Shown piece by piece: positions 21,946-33,668 of a DNA stretch of 64,000 bases. Under the pieces are notes generated by a model. The model saw only the letters and a program-made list of their open reading frames with translations, ran no database searches and had not been told where the DNA came from. The position numbers and the translations under genes were made by a program. The stretch is from Boswellia sacra (lineage: Eukaryota > Streptophyta > Magnoliopsida > Sapindales > Burseraceae). The first letter of the stretch is position 1. The number at the start of each line of letters is the position of its first letter. The DNA is taken from the NCBI GenBank assembly GCA_013180625.2, contig SNVD02011457.1, positions 45,502-109,501 on the forward strand, read 5' to 3'.

Positions 21946-23303
21946 TGATGAACACTTAAATATGTATATTCAATAAGAGTTTAGTTCATTATATTGCATT
22001 AATAGTGTCATTAAATTCCTCAACTTAAGCATATTTGTAGTCTTTGCATCTTTGGAATTAACTTCCTCTTAATTTTGGTTTTGTTATAGGTTTGGTAAAA
22101 TGGATATAACTTTCTATTTATAGATCGGAATGGTGCAAATCTTAATGTTCTGGAAAGCTGATTCAATTATCTACAAGATTGTATTTCACACAAATCATCA
22201 AATTCGGGCTCTTAGTAGACCAACATTGGGCTTGAAGTGAACCCATCTGTAAATTCGGCCCAGCTTGACCATGCCTTAGTATTTTGAACATATCTCTCAA
22301 AATACGTATCAAAATCATATAAATCAAGATGTTCTAGAAAGCTAAGAGAAATATCTATGACTTTCATGAAGACATGTGATTAAAATTCTCAAAAATTCAA
22401 TGTCAAAATCAGTGGTCAAATTTGGTTCACCTAATTACCCCAATTGTCAAAGTTGGTGCATCTAAAATTTGACAATTATTTTTTTGTAATTTGATAAGTT
22501 TGCCCCTGAATGTATCTATAAATAGAGGTGCCTTGTGACCCATTATGGCATCTTGGCCTTGCTGGGATCTTGTATTGTTTTTCTCTCTTATATTTCTATG
22601 TTATTAATGAATTTCCTTTTTCTTATAATTTGTTTTCTTTCTCTTATAATGTCTTTCTAATTTCTCTCTTGCTAAGGTGAAAGGGTGAAACCCTTGATAT
22701 GAGAGTAAGGATTCTCTAACCCTTAATATGTGCTTAATAATCATAATCTTATGTTGTTTGTATGATTTATATTTATTTTCTTAATCAATCTTGACACCAC
22801 TCGTAAAGTGGTGGTCTTGATCCATTGTAGACAGTCCTTGGCACATCAAATGCTTGGATCCTTTCTAGATGTCGTATGGTTCTTTCTTACGAATCTAGTT
22901 AGGAGCCTTGATTTGTTGTAGACATATGGAGATTGGCACTTGGATGCTTGAACCCATTTACAAGAAGTGGTATAAATATTGGTAACGAAGCAAATATAAT
23001 TCATATAACTAAATTGGGTTGTTTATCCTTATTTGAAATATCAAAGGCGGATCCCCTAACCTTAACTCTCATTATTATTGTGTGAATTTCTCTTGTGTTA
23101 TTCTTATTTATTATTTAAGAATTTGTTTTTTACTCATACTTGTTGATATTATCTTGCCATCCCTTTGAATCATTCATATCATATTTGTTTACTTTATAGT
23201 TTGTAGCGCTAAAATTCCCTTCCTCGTGGATCGACCCCGGTCTCACCGGGTTTATTACTTCAACACTCCTATACTTGGTGGCAATCCTTTTTCGGATGTG
23301 TCA
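21946..23303 (+). repeat. 3' LTR of the LOG-carrying element
   Basis: 1,358 bp, starting TGATGAACACTTAAATATG and ending GGATGTGTCA. It holds the 66-bp stretch missing from the 5' LTR. It is followed directly by CCTGA, the right target duplication, and then by the resumed chromovirus LTR. Confidence 0.85.
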
Positions 23304-23632
23304 CCTGACACTATTCATTCGACACTATTCGCTCAACAGTCGATAGGAAAGTGTCGAGTGGCATCGTGTGAAAAGTCAGAAGCTGCATGCAGACATATAA
23401 ACCTATTCCATTAAGTCGGTTACACCATTTCATTTCCAGATTTCGACCTCTAAATTCAAAAATTCACCAAAAATCAATTTTAACTCCAAATTCAACGAAA
23501 TCAGTGGCTAATTAAAGCTTCATATGCCTATTTTTCTAAACAAATGAAAAATCATACAATTCTCAATCCAGAAAATGCATCAGCTCAAACAACACAAGAC
23601 AGTCACATGAACTACAACTCCCTTCAAAAGCA
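23304..23632 (-). repeat. Right LTR of the chromovirus, second part, truncated
   Basis: Collinear with about 9,470-9,812 of the left LTR, for example GAAAGTGTCGAGTGGC and AAGCTGCATGCAGACATATA. The match ends after CTCCCTTCAAAA. The remaining part that is present in the left LTR (about 9,813-10,319) is absent, and unrelated sequence begins. Confidence 0.8.
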
Positions 23633-25343
23633 TTTGAAAGAGTAGGTCCGAACCGGACCCAACCCAACCTGACCAATTTAAGTTTTATTAAAGTATTTAA
23701 TCTAAAATTATATATATATATATATAGAACACACACATGCACACTTATAACTATTATCTAAAAACTATAAAAAATATATTCAATTAATTTCACTCCAATA
23801 TATATGTGTGTGTGTGAGTGTGTGTAAATATGTATGTACACACACAAACACATACATACTTATGTATATAAATTTTGACAATAACAATAAAAATAATTTA
23901 TACTTAACTTAAAATAAAATACATACACACATGATACATATCCTAAAATGTTTAAGAATTAAATATAATTATCTAAGAATAATTGCAATTCAAAACTCAA
24001 AAGAAGTGAAATTAATTTATAATAGATAAAAAGTCTATTACTCAAAAAATTTATACAAACTCTTATTTATATTGGCATTGTGCAAGCTAAACTAAAAAAA
24101 AAAATAATGACCACTAATTACCATTTGACTCTACAATTGTAATAGTATTAATTATGTCTTATATTACATAATTCTGATATAATCCAAACTATTTTCATGC
24201 ATAATAACTTTGATTGTCAATAGTATTACAAAAATTTCTTATGAAGTTTAAGATTGTCATAACAGGTATATTAGAAATTTTTAGCCTTTAGGAAGTTTCT
24301 TTTCAACTTTTCTTATACTTATGGATATTGATTTGTACAAAAATAATTAGAAAATAGCCTCTACTTAGATCTTTTTGATTACATCCTGTATTAATAACGA
24401 TGCTAAAAGTGTATTATTACTTATAAACTTGTTAATTGACAGTCATTAAAATAATTGATAATACAATTAAATTTACAATAGCATTTTAATTAAATTTCAA
24501 TTTAATAACAAAAATATGATTGACATATGCCAATTACCAATTGACATTACATGCAAATGACAATTACCATATTTTCATTTACTTTTTTATAATATATTAT
24601 ACTTATTATATTAGAGGTATGCATTTGGGAAACAATCTTATTAATATTGTAATAATTTAATTAGTATTTAATAATCTGTATTAAAATGGTATTACAAAAA
24701 TTTAATTACTCTAGAATACAATTCATTTTGTGTTATAACATGACTAAATTGATGTTAATATACTGAAAGATTCATAATTATTAATTAAAATATGACTTTT
24801 GTCTAAGTTTTTGCATTGTTTGTAAAACTATAAAGAATTCATATATATGAGAAGTTTCACAAATATAAGCTTAAAAATTACCAAGCAGCCCAAAAATTTT
24901 AAAAATTTGAAGAAACATCCCTGTGGGGGCAAGGGGTCTAGGAAACTAGACCTGGACCTGGACCTGGACCCGGACCCGGACCTGGACCCAGACCCGCCCT
25001 GGTTGGGGCAACAAATTTTGCCCTTGGGGCACGTCTTGCCCTACTTCATTCCTACAGGACACAACAGGGCCCCGGATTAAGTGGGTCAAATTGTCATCTC
25101 TAATTAGAGGTTTGGTATTTTGAAAATATTAAAGAGATAAATCTAAACCATTCATTTTAATTGTATCCACATATAGCAAATCTTAAAAAGTTTAGGAAAA
25201 AGTCAGATAAGCAGAGGATCTTTATCCTCTTGCCTGCTGATATTGCAAATGTGGTTTCGCCAGTGACATTTCAAACTTGCGCAGAATACCATTACAATAA
25301 CAAAAAATAATAATGAATAAAAATAATAAATAATAATTATTAT
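23633..25343. other. AT-rich intergenic DNA with simple repeats
   Basis: No gene supported. (TA)n and (TG/CA)n tracts lie at about 23,710-23,870. A GACCTG/GACCCG hexamer repeat lies at about 24,945-25,000 and encodes only LDLDPDPD-type filler. GTGGGTCAAATTGTCATCTCT at 25,080-25,100 looks like the end of a short non-autonomous DNA element, but no partner end was found. Position 25,339-25,343 (ATTAT) is the left target duplication of the next element. Confidence 0.4.
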
Positions 25344-26307
25344 TGTTGGTTCTAGACGTGGATGTGTATTGCACATGAGTATTTTGTCATCATGTGATAA
25401 AAACATTAAATATGGATATTTTCCTAATCTTATTTATTTTATATAGATGTTTTGTATTAGGAGAATTTTAATTAAAATAGGATAAGTTTTGATATGGTAT
25501 CCTAGTTAAATAGGAATAAGTTTGGATTTGGTATCCTAGTGGAAATAGGAAGTTTATATCTACATTAATTATCCCCTTAAATTAGGATATAGTATCTTGT
25601 ATCCTAATTAGAATAGGAAAATATTTATTTGTCCTAATTCCTTTAGGAGTTTAATTATATATCTTCCTATTTTATTTCTCTTAATCCTAATATGATTTTG
25701 ATTAGAATTTTTACAGGATTTCTAGGAGATTTCGTCCAGGCATACCACTATATATACAAAGTTATTTCTACATAACGAGGCATGTTGATTATGTGGTGTA
25801 TTGTGAGAGTTGAAATTCAAGGCATTCAAGGCATTCAACGCAAATTGAGTGAAAGCAATCAAGAGCAAGTTTGAGTGCGTTTTTATTTGTTTCTTATGTC
25901 TTGTATAAAGTTTTAGGCTTTGGTTAATTGTTATATGAGAGAGTTAAGTAATCACATATGTCTATACCAGTTACGGGCTATAACAGTTACGGGTGTTATG
26001 TTATTCTTAACAGCGTGTTGTTAAGATAATCGTGACAAAAAGAGCAATGTCAGAAGAGTGTGTGAAGGACTATGGTTGTGATCGGGGTTGATCAAGTTTA
26101 CATAGATTAGGTTAGTGAGTGAGCGGGTGTCTACCACTGTAAAGAGTCCTAAGTCGAGTGTAAACACATACAACATAGTGGATTGCAACTCTTGTTGCCC
26201 GTGGATGTAGGTTGGTTATAACCGAACCACGTAAAATTCCTGTTCCGATTTACATTACAGTTTTTTGTTATATTATTCGTAACTTTCATACGTTGCAAAA
26301 CCCAACA
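25344..26307 (+). repeat. 5' LTR of the gag-only copia element
   Basis: 964 bp, TG...CA. CCACTATATATACAAAG at about 25,745 is a probable TATA box. Degenerate repeats of GGTATCCTAGT and AATAGGATAAG lie in its first third. Confidence 0.85.
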
Positions 26308-26309
26308 AT

Positions 26310-26321
26310 TGGTATCAGAGC
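26310..26321 (+). promoter_or_regulatory. Primer-binding site of the gag-only copia element
   Basis: TGGTATCAGAGC two bases after the LTR, the standard site for initiator tRNA-Met. Confidence 0.9.
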
Positions 26322-26366
26322 AGGTACACTGACATACTAGTGTAGATCAAACTTTTTTTTGCAGCT

Positions 26367-28201
26367 ATGGAAGGATTTCAGACAGAAGGATCGGTTACTC
26401 AACCACCATTACTTGAAGATGCAAACTATGCTTATTGGAAAGTCAAGATGAGAGCTTTCATCAAATCAATTGACGAAAGAGTGTGGACGAGCATTGTTCA
26501 TTGCTGGACACCCCCAACAAAAGCCAATGATGCTGGGCAGCAGATTGAGAAACCATAGAATGAGTGGAGTGAAGCAGCTGAATATCGATTAGCTAGATGG
26601 AATTCCAAAGGTATCAATGCTATTTTTAATGTTGTTAGCCTTCAACAGTTCGGATTAATTTCAAAGTGCACCATTGCAAAAGAAGCTTGGGATATCCTTG
26701 AGGTAAAGAATGAAGGTACTCAAAGGGTTAAAGAATCTAAGTTGCTTACTTTGACTTCTAAATTTGAAAACTTAGCTACGCATGAAGAAGAAACCGTTAG
26801 TGAATTTCATACTAGACTTTGTGAAATTACTAACTCTGCTTATATGCTTGGTGAGGAATATACTGAGGCTAAAATTGTTGGCAAGATACTTAGATCTTTA
26901 CCAGAAAAATTTCAGCCTAAGGTCACAGCTATCGAAAAAAGCAACAATGTGAAATCGTTGCAAGTTGATGAATTGATTGGGTCTCTTCAAGCATATGAGA
27001 TGGGTTTAAAGTCAAGAAGGAAGGAAAAAAGTATTGCCTTTATTTCTTCTTTAGAAAAAGAAGAAAAAGATGATAGCAATCTTGATTATTCCGATGATGA
27101 ACTTGCTCATTTGACAAGGAATTTTGTCAAATATATGAAGAAAAATCTCAAGAAGAAAAATTATGAGAACTTTGATGCTAAAAAATTTCGTAAAGAACCT
27201 ACAAAGAAAAAACAAGAGAAGCTTGAGAGAAAAAGTATTCAATGTTACGAATGCAAGGGATTTGGGCACATTCGAACTCAGTGTCCTAATTATAAGAAGA
27301 AAAAGAGTTTGTGTGCAACATGGAGTGATGATGACTCAGAAACAGATGAAGACAACTCCAACAATTTTTAGCATTCAATGGGACTATTTCAGATAAACAG
27401 CAAACTGTTGTGTCTAACGTAACAGAATAGAACAGATCAGACATTGATGAGTCAGATGCTGAGAAGGATGCTGAATATTATGGAGAACTTCAGGAGGCGT
27501 ATAATGCACTTTATAAGATATGGGAGAAGCAGAAAGTACATATCAAAACTCTTCAAAATGAACAAGAAGTGCTCAAGAGCAACATAGCATCTGCAGATGA
27601 AAAAATCATAAAACTGGAAGCTGTTGTGACAGACAAGACAGAATGTATCCAGAAAACTACTGCAGGATTGGATGAGGCAAACAAGTGCATTAATCAACTC
27701 AAGATAGGCTCAGCAAAGCTTGATCAAATTCTAGTTTTAGGCCGTGATAACTCCATCAAACATGGGTTAGGGTATGATGAAAAGAATGGCGCTTCAACAT
27801 CAAAGACAGTGTTTATTAAAGCTTCAAATTCTGGTAACACTTCTAACTCAAGCTTTAAAGATATGACTGATTTTGCTTCCCTAATGAGTTCTTTCATTTC
27901 AAATCCAGAAAAGGTAAGAAAATTTGTTCCTACTTGCTATTTTTGTGGTGTTAAAGGTCACATTAGACCTAGGTGATATAAATTGCAAAATTTTTTAAAG
28001 AAAAAGGCAAGTCAGTTTAGACAGTTACATAAGACACAACAGGTTTGGGTTAAGAAACATGAAACTTATTGCAAAGTTGCTGCGCTTAATATTTCTTCAA
28101 ATAATGATTGTGCTTGTTCTAAATATGTGATAGGAAATAAAAAGTGTTTGAAAATTTTCAATCACACAAGTGATGGCAAAACGTGTTGTTTAGAAACTTA
28201 G
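26367..28201 (+). pseudogene. copia gag (SIRE-like), one frameshift and few stops
   Basis: The start ATG at 26,367 opens MEGFQTEGSVTQPPLL, followed by the usual YAYWKVKMRAFI of plant copia gag. After one stop (26,556) the gag domain continues: FENLATHEEETVSEFHTRL and ILRSLPEKFQPKVTAIE. A zinc knuckle CYECKGFGHIRTQC lies near 27,243-27,284, then an acidic stretch. After a frameshift near 27,370 there is a coiled-coil-like region (about 27,490-27,710), then KHGLGYDEKNG and a second zinc knuckle, CYFCGVKGHIRPRC, whose last Cys codon is now TGA. The end, up to CCLET at 28,201, is where the protease should start. The long gag with a coiled coil and two knuckles suggests the SIRE lineage. Structural protein only. 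Confidence 0.75.
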
Positions 28202-29214
28202 TGAATCAAAGATTATCTGCACTGAGTACGTTTCGTCTAAGAATCATCTAGTTGACCTGTTCATATAAAGCACTAAGATGCATTGAGATTTGAAAAACTG
28301 ATAAAGAACATTGACACTTGGTAGTTACTTGAATTATAACAGTGTTTAATTATGTTGTTTATATCTGTAGTATCATTAGTCTATTTATAATTAAAGCATG
28401 CTTGAGCTATTTCATTGGTATATTTTTGTTGGTAATTTCATGTCAAATACAGAGAGGGCTACCAGTATATGATGTGTGATAGCCATCCATTGAGAGTAAC
28501 TTCAATGTATCTTGGAAATATGTTGAGGTCACCTACTCAAATGGAAAATGGCTACCTCTATACATGTGTGAAAGCTACTGTATTCATACAGAAAATTCAC
28601 ATTGAGATTAACTTTTGTGTGTGTAAGAAGCATGTTCAAGTTGATCACTCAATTGGATTAAGTGATAAAATAATATTTACGTTTGAGGTTTTTCCACAGC
28701 TCGGATACATGCTTGGTTATAAAAGATTATATGATGTCCAGATATTTCTGTTAAGTAAATTTTGACTGTTTTCAGTTATGGTTTTTATAACCTATGTTCA
28801 GTGCTATATGTCTGACTCAGTTTGATCCTCTTAAATGTATTCTGATGTGTCAAAAAGTTCCAGGTCAGTGAAATTGATTTGAGGGGGAGTTTGTTCAATT
28901 GTAGGAGTACTTGATTTAATTAGTTTCTTGATTTTTAAAATTTTTTCACTTTTATGCACAATTTAAAGAGTTGAACATTCAGTCAGGGGGAGTTTTGTTC
29001 ATCATTTTAATTTTTCTTTTATACTTTGGCACTTGTTCAGAAAACAAGGGGGAGAAGTATGGATGTTTTTGATATTATTCGGTTGTTTCTTTATTTTTTT
29101 TAGGTTGTCATAATAGTCTTTGTTTAAGTGTTTCATTTTAGTTGCATTACATGTACTCATGCATTTTTATTTAACATTTAGATGTTTTCATCACAAGATG
29201 CCAAAGGGGGAGAT
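28202..29214 (+). other. 3' non-coding part of the gag-only copia element
   Basis: No gene recognised. One open frame (28,469-28,765, 98 codons) resembles nothing I know and has many stops around it. The block is T-rich with repeated GGGGGAG motifs (28,885, 28,985, 29,050, 29,205). The last of these is the polypurine tract. Confidence 0.5.
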
Positions 29215-30208
29215 TGTTGGTTCTAGACGTGGATGTGTATTGCACATGAGTATTTTGTCATCATGTGAGAAAAACATTAAATATGGATATTTTCCTAATC
29301 TCATTTATTTTATATAGATGTTTTGTATTCGGAGAATTTTAATTAAAATAGGATAAGTTTTGATATGGTATCCTAGTTAAATAGGAATAAGTTTGGATTT
29401 GGTATCCTAGTGGAAATAGGAAGTTTATATCTACATTAATTATCCCCTTAAATTAGGATATAGTATCTTGTATCCTAATTAGAATAGGAGAATACTTATT
29501 TGTCCTAATTCCTTTAGGAGTTTAATTATATATCTTCCTATTTTATTTCTCCTAATCCTAATATGATTTTGATTAGAATTTTTACAGGATTTCTAGGAGA
29601 TTTCGTCCAGGCATACCACTATATATACAAAGTTATTTCTACATAAAGGGGCATGCTAATTATGTGTTGTGTTGTGAGAGTTGAAATTCAAGGCATTCAA
29701 GGCATTCAACGCAAATTGAGTGAAAGCAATCAAGAGCAAGTTTGAGTGCGTTTTTATTTGTTTCTTATGTCTTGTATAAAGCTTTAGGCTTTGGTTAATT
29801 GTTATAGGTCGTGTGAGCTTGAGGGAGTTGAGTAATCACATGTGTCTATACTAGTTACGGGACTATAGTAGTTACGGACTGTAGTAGTTACGGGTGTTAT
29901 GTTATTCTTAACAACGTGTTGTTAAGATAATCGTGATAGAAAAAGCAACGTTAGAAGAGTGTGTGAAGGACTATGGTTGTGATCGGGGTTGATCAAGTTT
30001 ACATAGATTAGGTTAGTGAGTGAGCGGGTGTCTACCACTGTAAAGAGTCCTAAGTCGAGTGTAAACACATAAAACATAGTGGATTGCAACTCTTGTTGCC
30101 CATGGATGTAGGTTGGTTATAACCTGACCACGTAAAATTCCTGTTCCGATTTACATTATAGTTTTCTGTTATATTATTCGTAACTTCCATACACTGCAAA
30201 ACCCAACA
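29215..30208 (+). repeat. 3' LTR of the gag-only copia element
   Basis: 994 bp, nearly the same as the 5' LTR but with small insertions near 29,800-29,900 (a repeated TAGTTACGG motif). Ends CCCAACA and is followed by ATTAT. Confidence 0.85.
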
Positions 30209-31726
30209 ATTATTATTCATAATAACTGATCTTTAATTCGGTTGTATCATATTGGATTTTATGAAATTAAAGATAATATGAGTTGGGTATATAGGGAAAA
30301 TATTCTAGCAACTCATTTGTCCTAATTGAGATATTCACACATTTCAAATATTGCATCTAAGAGTCCAACGTTTTTATCTCTTTACTGTCCTTTTAAGTTT
30401 CGTCTCTGTCACCTCTCCTAAATGTGAAGATAGTTGCTTATACCTGCTTATATATATAGACACTATTCAAATTCAATACGTACATGCCAACAAACGATTG
30501 ATAGTATTTTAATTATGCATTAGAACAAAATAAATAAATAAACAGAATAGTGCAAAGAAAAAATCAACTCAATAAATGGTGATAAATGGGATGATAAAAA
30601 GAACAATGTAACATTGATTTATAACAATAATAAAAAAATTAAATATTGTGAAGGCATAAATACTCAATATTAATTATATGTATAATTTAACTATAACCAT
30701 ATAATCTGATATGACATAAAACCACTTGATATGTAAAAATCAAAAATAAATAAAAGATGTTTTGATAAATTATGCAGTAATCACCTTTAAATGATATTGT
30801 CACTTGAGATTTTATGAGTTGGTTGCACTTGCTAAAAAATATATGTGAGAGGATATAATAGGTACGGTAATCCAACCCCGATTAACTAAAGTCCTATCCA
30901 ATGGTGATGCAGGTCTTCAACGGCTAATCTCCGGGAGGAGTTTCCAATAAAAATATTACAAAAATTTTGGAAGGGCCACGGCTTAACAATAGCTAGAGCG
31001 CCAATGATAGATTAGAGAAGGATTTTGTTATTACGAAGTGCTCCAGAAATGATGATCCACTGTCCATTAACAAATAATTGATGTCGTTGTGGGTTTAATT
31101 ATATGAAATCAATGGATGTCAATAAAGATGTTCATGTATTATTTTTTGTCAAGGCTAGATTTCCTCCCCTTAATACAAACATGCAGATCTTAGTGCCTGA
31201 AGCAAAATTAATGTTTATATAACTAAGTCACATTAGTCATTCTAGATGACGTGCAATTTTGATGAAATTCCTATTTGATACATATTAGTTCTATGGGTCA
31301 ATTGACAATCATCTGCTAATTAATGAAAAGTTGAAAAGCATTGTTTTGACTTCTAATTTAGAGTAGTTTTATCCCAAAATTTAAATTACTATACCACGCC
31401 ACATCACTTATTACATTGTTATACTGTTTATTTGGTAAGCCTACATTAAATACATAATATTTAGAATATAAAATTTGGAATACAATTTGAGAAGAATATC
31501 ATTATTCTTTAATTTATAGGGTAACTGATATTCACTAATTAATGATAAATTTTAAAGTGTTACAATACGGTGTTATGTTCAGCAACTCAGCAAAGATTTT
31601 TTTTTTTTGTATAGCTACGTGTAGAATAAATAAACGAACATTAATGCGTCAACAAACATCGTCTTTTATTCAACTCAACAAAGATTATTATACTTTACAT
31701 AACCTTAATATTGTTTTCTTTCGAGA
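30209..31726. other. Intergenic DNA downstream of the P450 pseudogene
   Basis: No gene or bounded element seen. The short open frames are AT-rich and not conserved in type. The right edge is the 3' end of the minus-strand P450 pseudogene. Confidence 0.4.
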
Positions 31727-32786
31727 CTATGCAATAGGTAAAGGACGATAAGGAGCAGGTATCAAGAGCAGATCGTCTTTCCTTTTAGCTATCGAACGAA
31801 GGACTCGATCATGCTCAAATCTTCATGCATCATTCCATTGGGAAGTTTCCAATCAAAATGGTACAATAACATTGCAAGTGGCAACTCAACATTAGCAAGA
31901 CCAAATGTGATTCCTGGGCATATCCTCCTACAAGCGCCAAATGGGATGTGCTCAAATTTGGTGCCCTTATAGTCAACAGAAAAATCAAGAAACCTCTCTG
32001 GATCAAAGCTCTCAGGGTCAATCCAGTATTCAGGATCTCTTCCAATTGCCCATGCATTAATAATGATTTTTGTTTTGACGGGTATGTTAAATCCCTTAAT
32101 CACACATCTCTCTCTATATTCCCTAGGGACTAACAGAGGAGCTGGAGGATGTAGCCTCAGAGTCTCCTTTATAACTAGCTTCAAAAACTTCATTTCATCA
32201 ACTCCTGCTTCATCGATCTTGCCTTTCCTATCAAAGACTTCTCTTACCTCAGCTTGTGCCTTTTTCATCAGTCTTGGGTTTTTAATAATTTCAGACATTG
32301 CCCAAATTATAGTTGTGGAAGATATCTCACCACCAGCACCAAAAATGTCCTAAAAATTAAAGATTTGTATGCATATTGTTATACTCAACGACCAATATTA
32401 ATTGGTTAATATGAAACTTTCTTCACTCATCACCTTTTAAGGTTTGTATATACTCCACTATTATAGGGTTGTTTATTTTTTGCACTTATAATTTCATTTA
32501 GAGAGATCAAGACTTAAATGATTCATTTTTGTTTGTTTTTCAATTCATCGCCTCATTAAAACATCGAAAAATTTATTTTAAAAGATTAAGTTTGAAACAA
32601 CAATATCAAAATGATATTACAAACGTTGATTTCATATAATCAAATGATATTGAAATAATACAAATAATGGCTTAATTCAATTAGTTAAATGCTATTAACA
32701 CGAAATAATAAGCATTGGAGAATATTATAGATTTTCAATATTCAATTCTTTATTATCTTTATTTTAAAATAAGCTACATAATATAA

Positions 32787-33668
32787 TGTTAGTTCAACAT
32801 GTGACACATATGCATGTACCATGCACATGATGATTTTTGTCCAACTTGTGATAAAACTAGAATATTATTTTGTTTCTTATTTTACTGTTTCTAGTAGTAT
32901 ACTTTAGGAAGTATTTGTTTTATAATAAATATCTTCTTAGATTAGGATATTGTTTCTTGTATCCTAATTAAAATAGCAGAATATTTATTTATGTCCTACT
33001 TCCTTTAGGAGATTACTTTTAACACTTCCTATTATATTTCTCTTTATCCTAATGTGATTTTTATTAAGATTTTTACAGGATTCTAAGGAGATTTCGTCCA
33101 GACCTCCCACTATATATACAAAGTTATTTTTTACATAACTGACAGTGTTGATTAGTCGGTTGATTATGGGAGTTCATGTCACAGCATTCCAAGGATTAAG
33201 AGGAGAGCTTCAATGCAAATAGGAATGTCTCTTTGATTTGATTTTATGAGTGTTTTATTCATGTATGAGAGGTTGTAATCATACATGAATTGTTGATTAG
33301 GTCTGTGTGAGTTAGTAGACACTTGAGAGAACTTGCGAGTTAAGTGTTTATGTAATTTAGTGTCAGACATCATGGTTATGATATACTTAACAGTGTGTTG
33401 TTAAGTTATCTGCGACAGAAAGTGAGCAGTGTCGCTAGAGTTTAAGATATTGGTGGGATTTTGTTTTATAAAGATTAGGTCAGTGTGTGAGAGTGAGTCA
33501 ACACTGTAAACGATCCTAAAGATTGTACAAACAAGAACTTATTGAATTGCAGCTCTATAGTTGTCCGTGGATGTAGGTTTTATAACCGAATCACGTAAAA
33601 TCCTCCTGTCGATTTACATTACAATTTACTGTTATAATTCGTAGAACTGCATACTTCCAGAACTAACA
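32787..33668 (+). mobile_element. Solo copia LTR in the P450 intron
   Basis: 882 bp, starting TGTTAGTTCAACATGTG and ending CCAGAACTAACA, with perfect target duplication TATAA at 32,782-32,786 and 33,669-33,673. The inside is related to the LTRs at 25,344 and 29,215, sharing TTTACAGGATT and TTTCGTCCAG and the CACTATATATACAAAG TATA region, but is clearly another subfamily. Solo LTRs arise by recombination between the two LTRs of a full element. Confidence 0.8.

Larger units (their letters stand above)
16066..23303 (+). mobile_element. gag-only LTR retrotransposon carrying a captured LOG gene
   Basis: LTR 1 is 16,066-17,361 and LTR 2 is 21,946-23,303. Both start TGATGAACACTTAAATATG and end TTTTTCGGATGTGTCA. 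The flanks are CCCGA (16,061-16,065) and CCTGA (23,304-23,308), a 4/5 match to a 5-bp target duplication. Inside, in order, are a primer-binding site, gag, a leader-like segment, a LOG gene copy, a long 3' untranslated stretch and a polypurine tract. No protease, RT or integrase was seen, so it would have depended on a helper element. The primer-binding site is like that of Athila-type gypsy elements. It sits inside the right LTR of the chromovirus and is therefore younger than it. Confidence 0.85.
8466..23632 (-). mobile_element. Ty3/gypsy chromovirus, nested and truncated
   Basis: A minus-strand LTR retrotransposon. The left LTR (3' LTR of the element) is 8,466 to about 10,319. The right LTR (5' LTR) begins at 15,157 and is split by the insertion at 16,066-23,303. 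It resumes at 23,304 and stops near 23,632, about 490 bp short of its partner. Inside lie a tRNA-Met-type primer-binding site, gag, and a pol with protease, RT, RNase H, integrase and a chromodomain-like tail. The gene order and the tail identify a chromovirus; the long LTRs and A-rich/purine PPT suggest the Tekay/Del lineage. Premature stops mark it as dead. No target duplication can be tested because the right edge is lost. Confidence 0.85.
25344..30208 (+). mobile_element. Non-autonomous Ty1/copia element with gag only
   Basis: A 4.87-kb element with LTRs at 25,344-26,307 and 29,215-30,208, both starting TGTTGGTTCTAGACGTGGAT and ending AAAACCCAACA. It is flanked by a perfect target duplication, ATTAT, at 25,339-25,343 and 30,209-30,213. 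A tRNA-Met primer-binding site and a PPT (CCAAAGGGGGAGA, 29,201-29,213) are present. The inside holds a long gag of the SIRE-like type but no integrase or RT; coding text stops where the protease should begin. This fits the gag-only terminal-repeat class, which needs a partner element. Close LTRs and a perfect duplication suggest a fairly young insertion. Confidence 0.85.
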
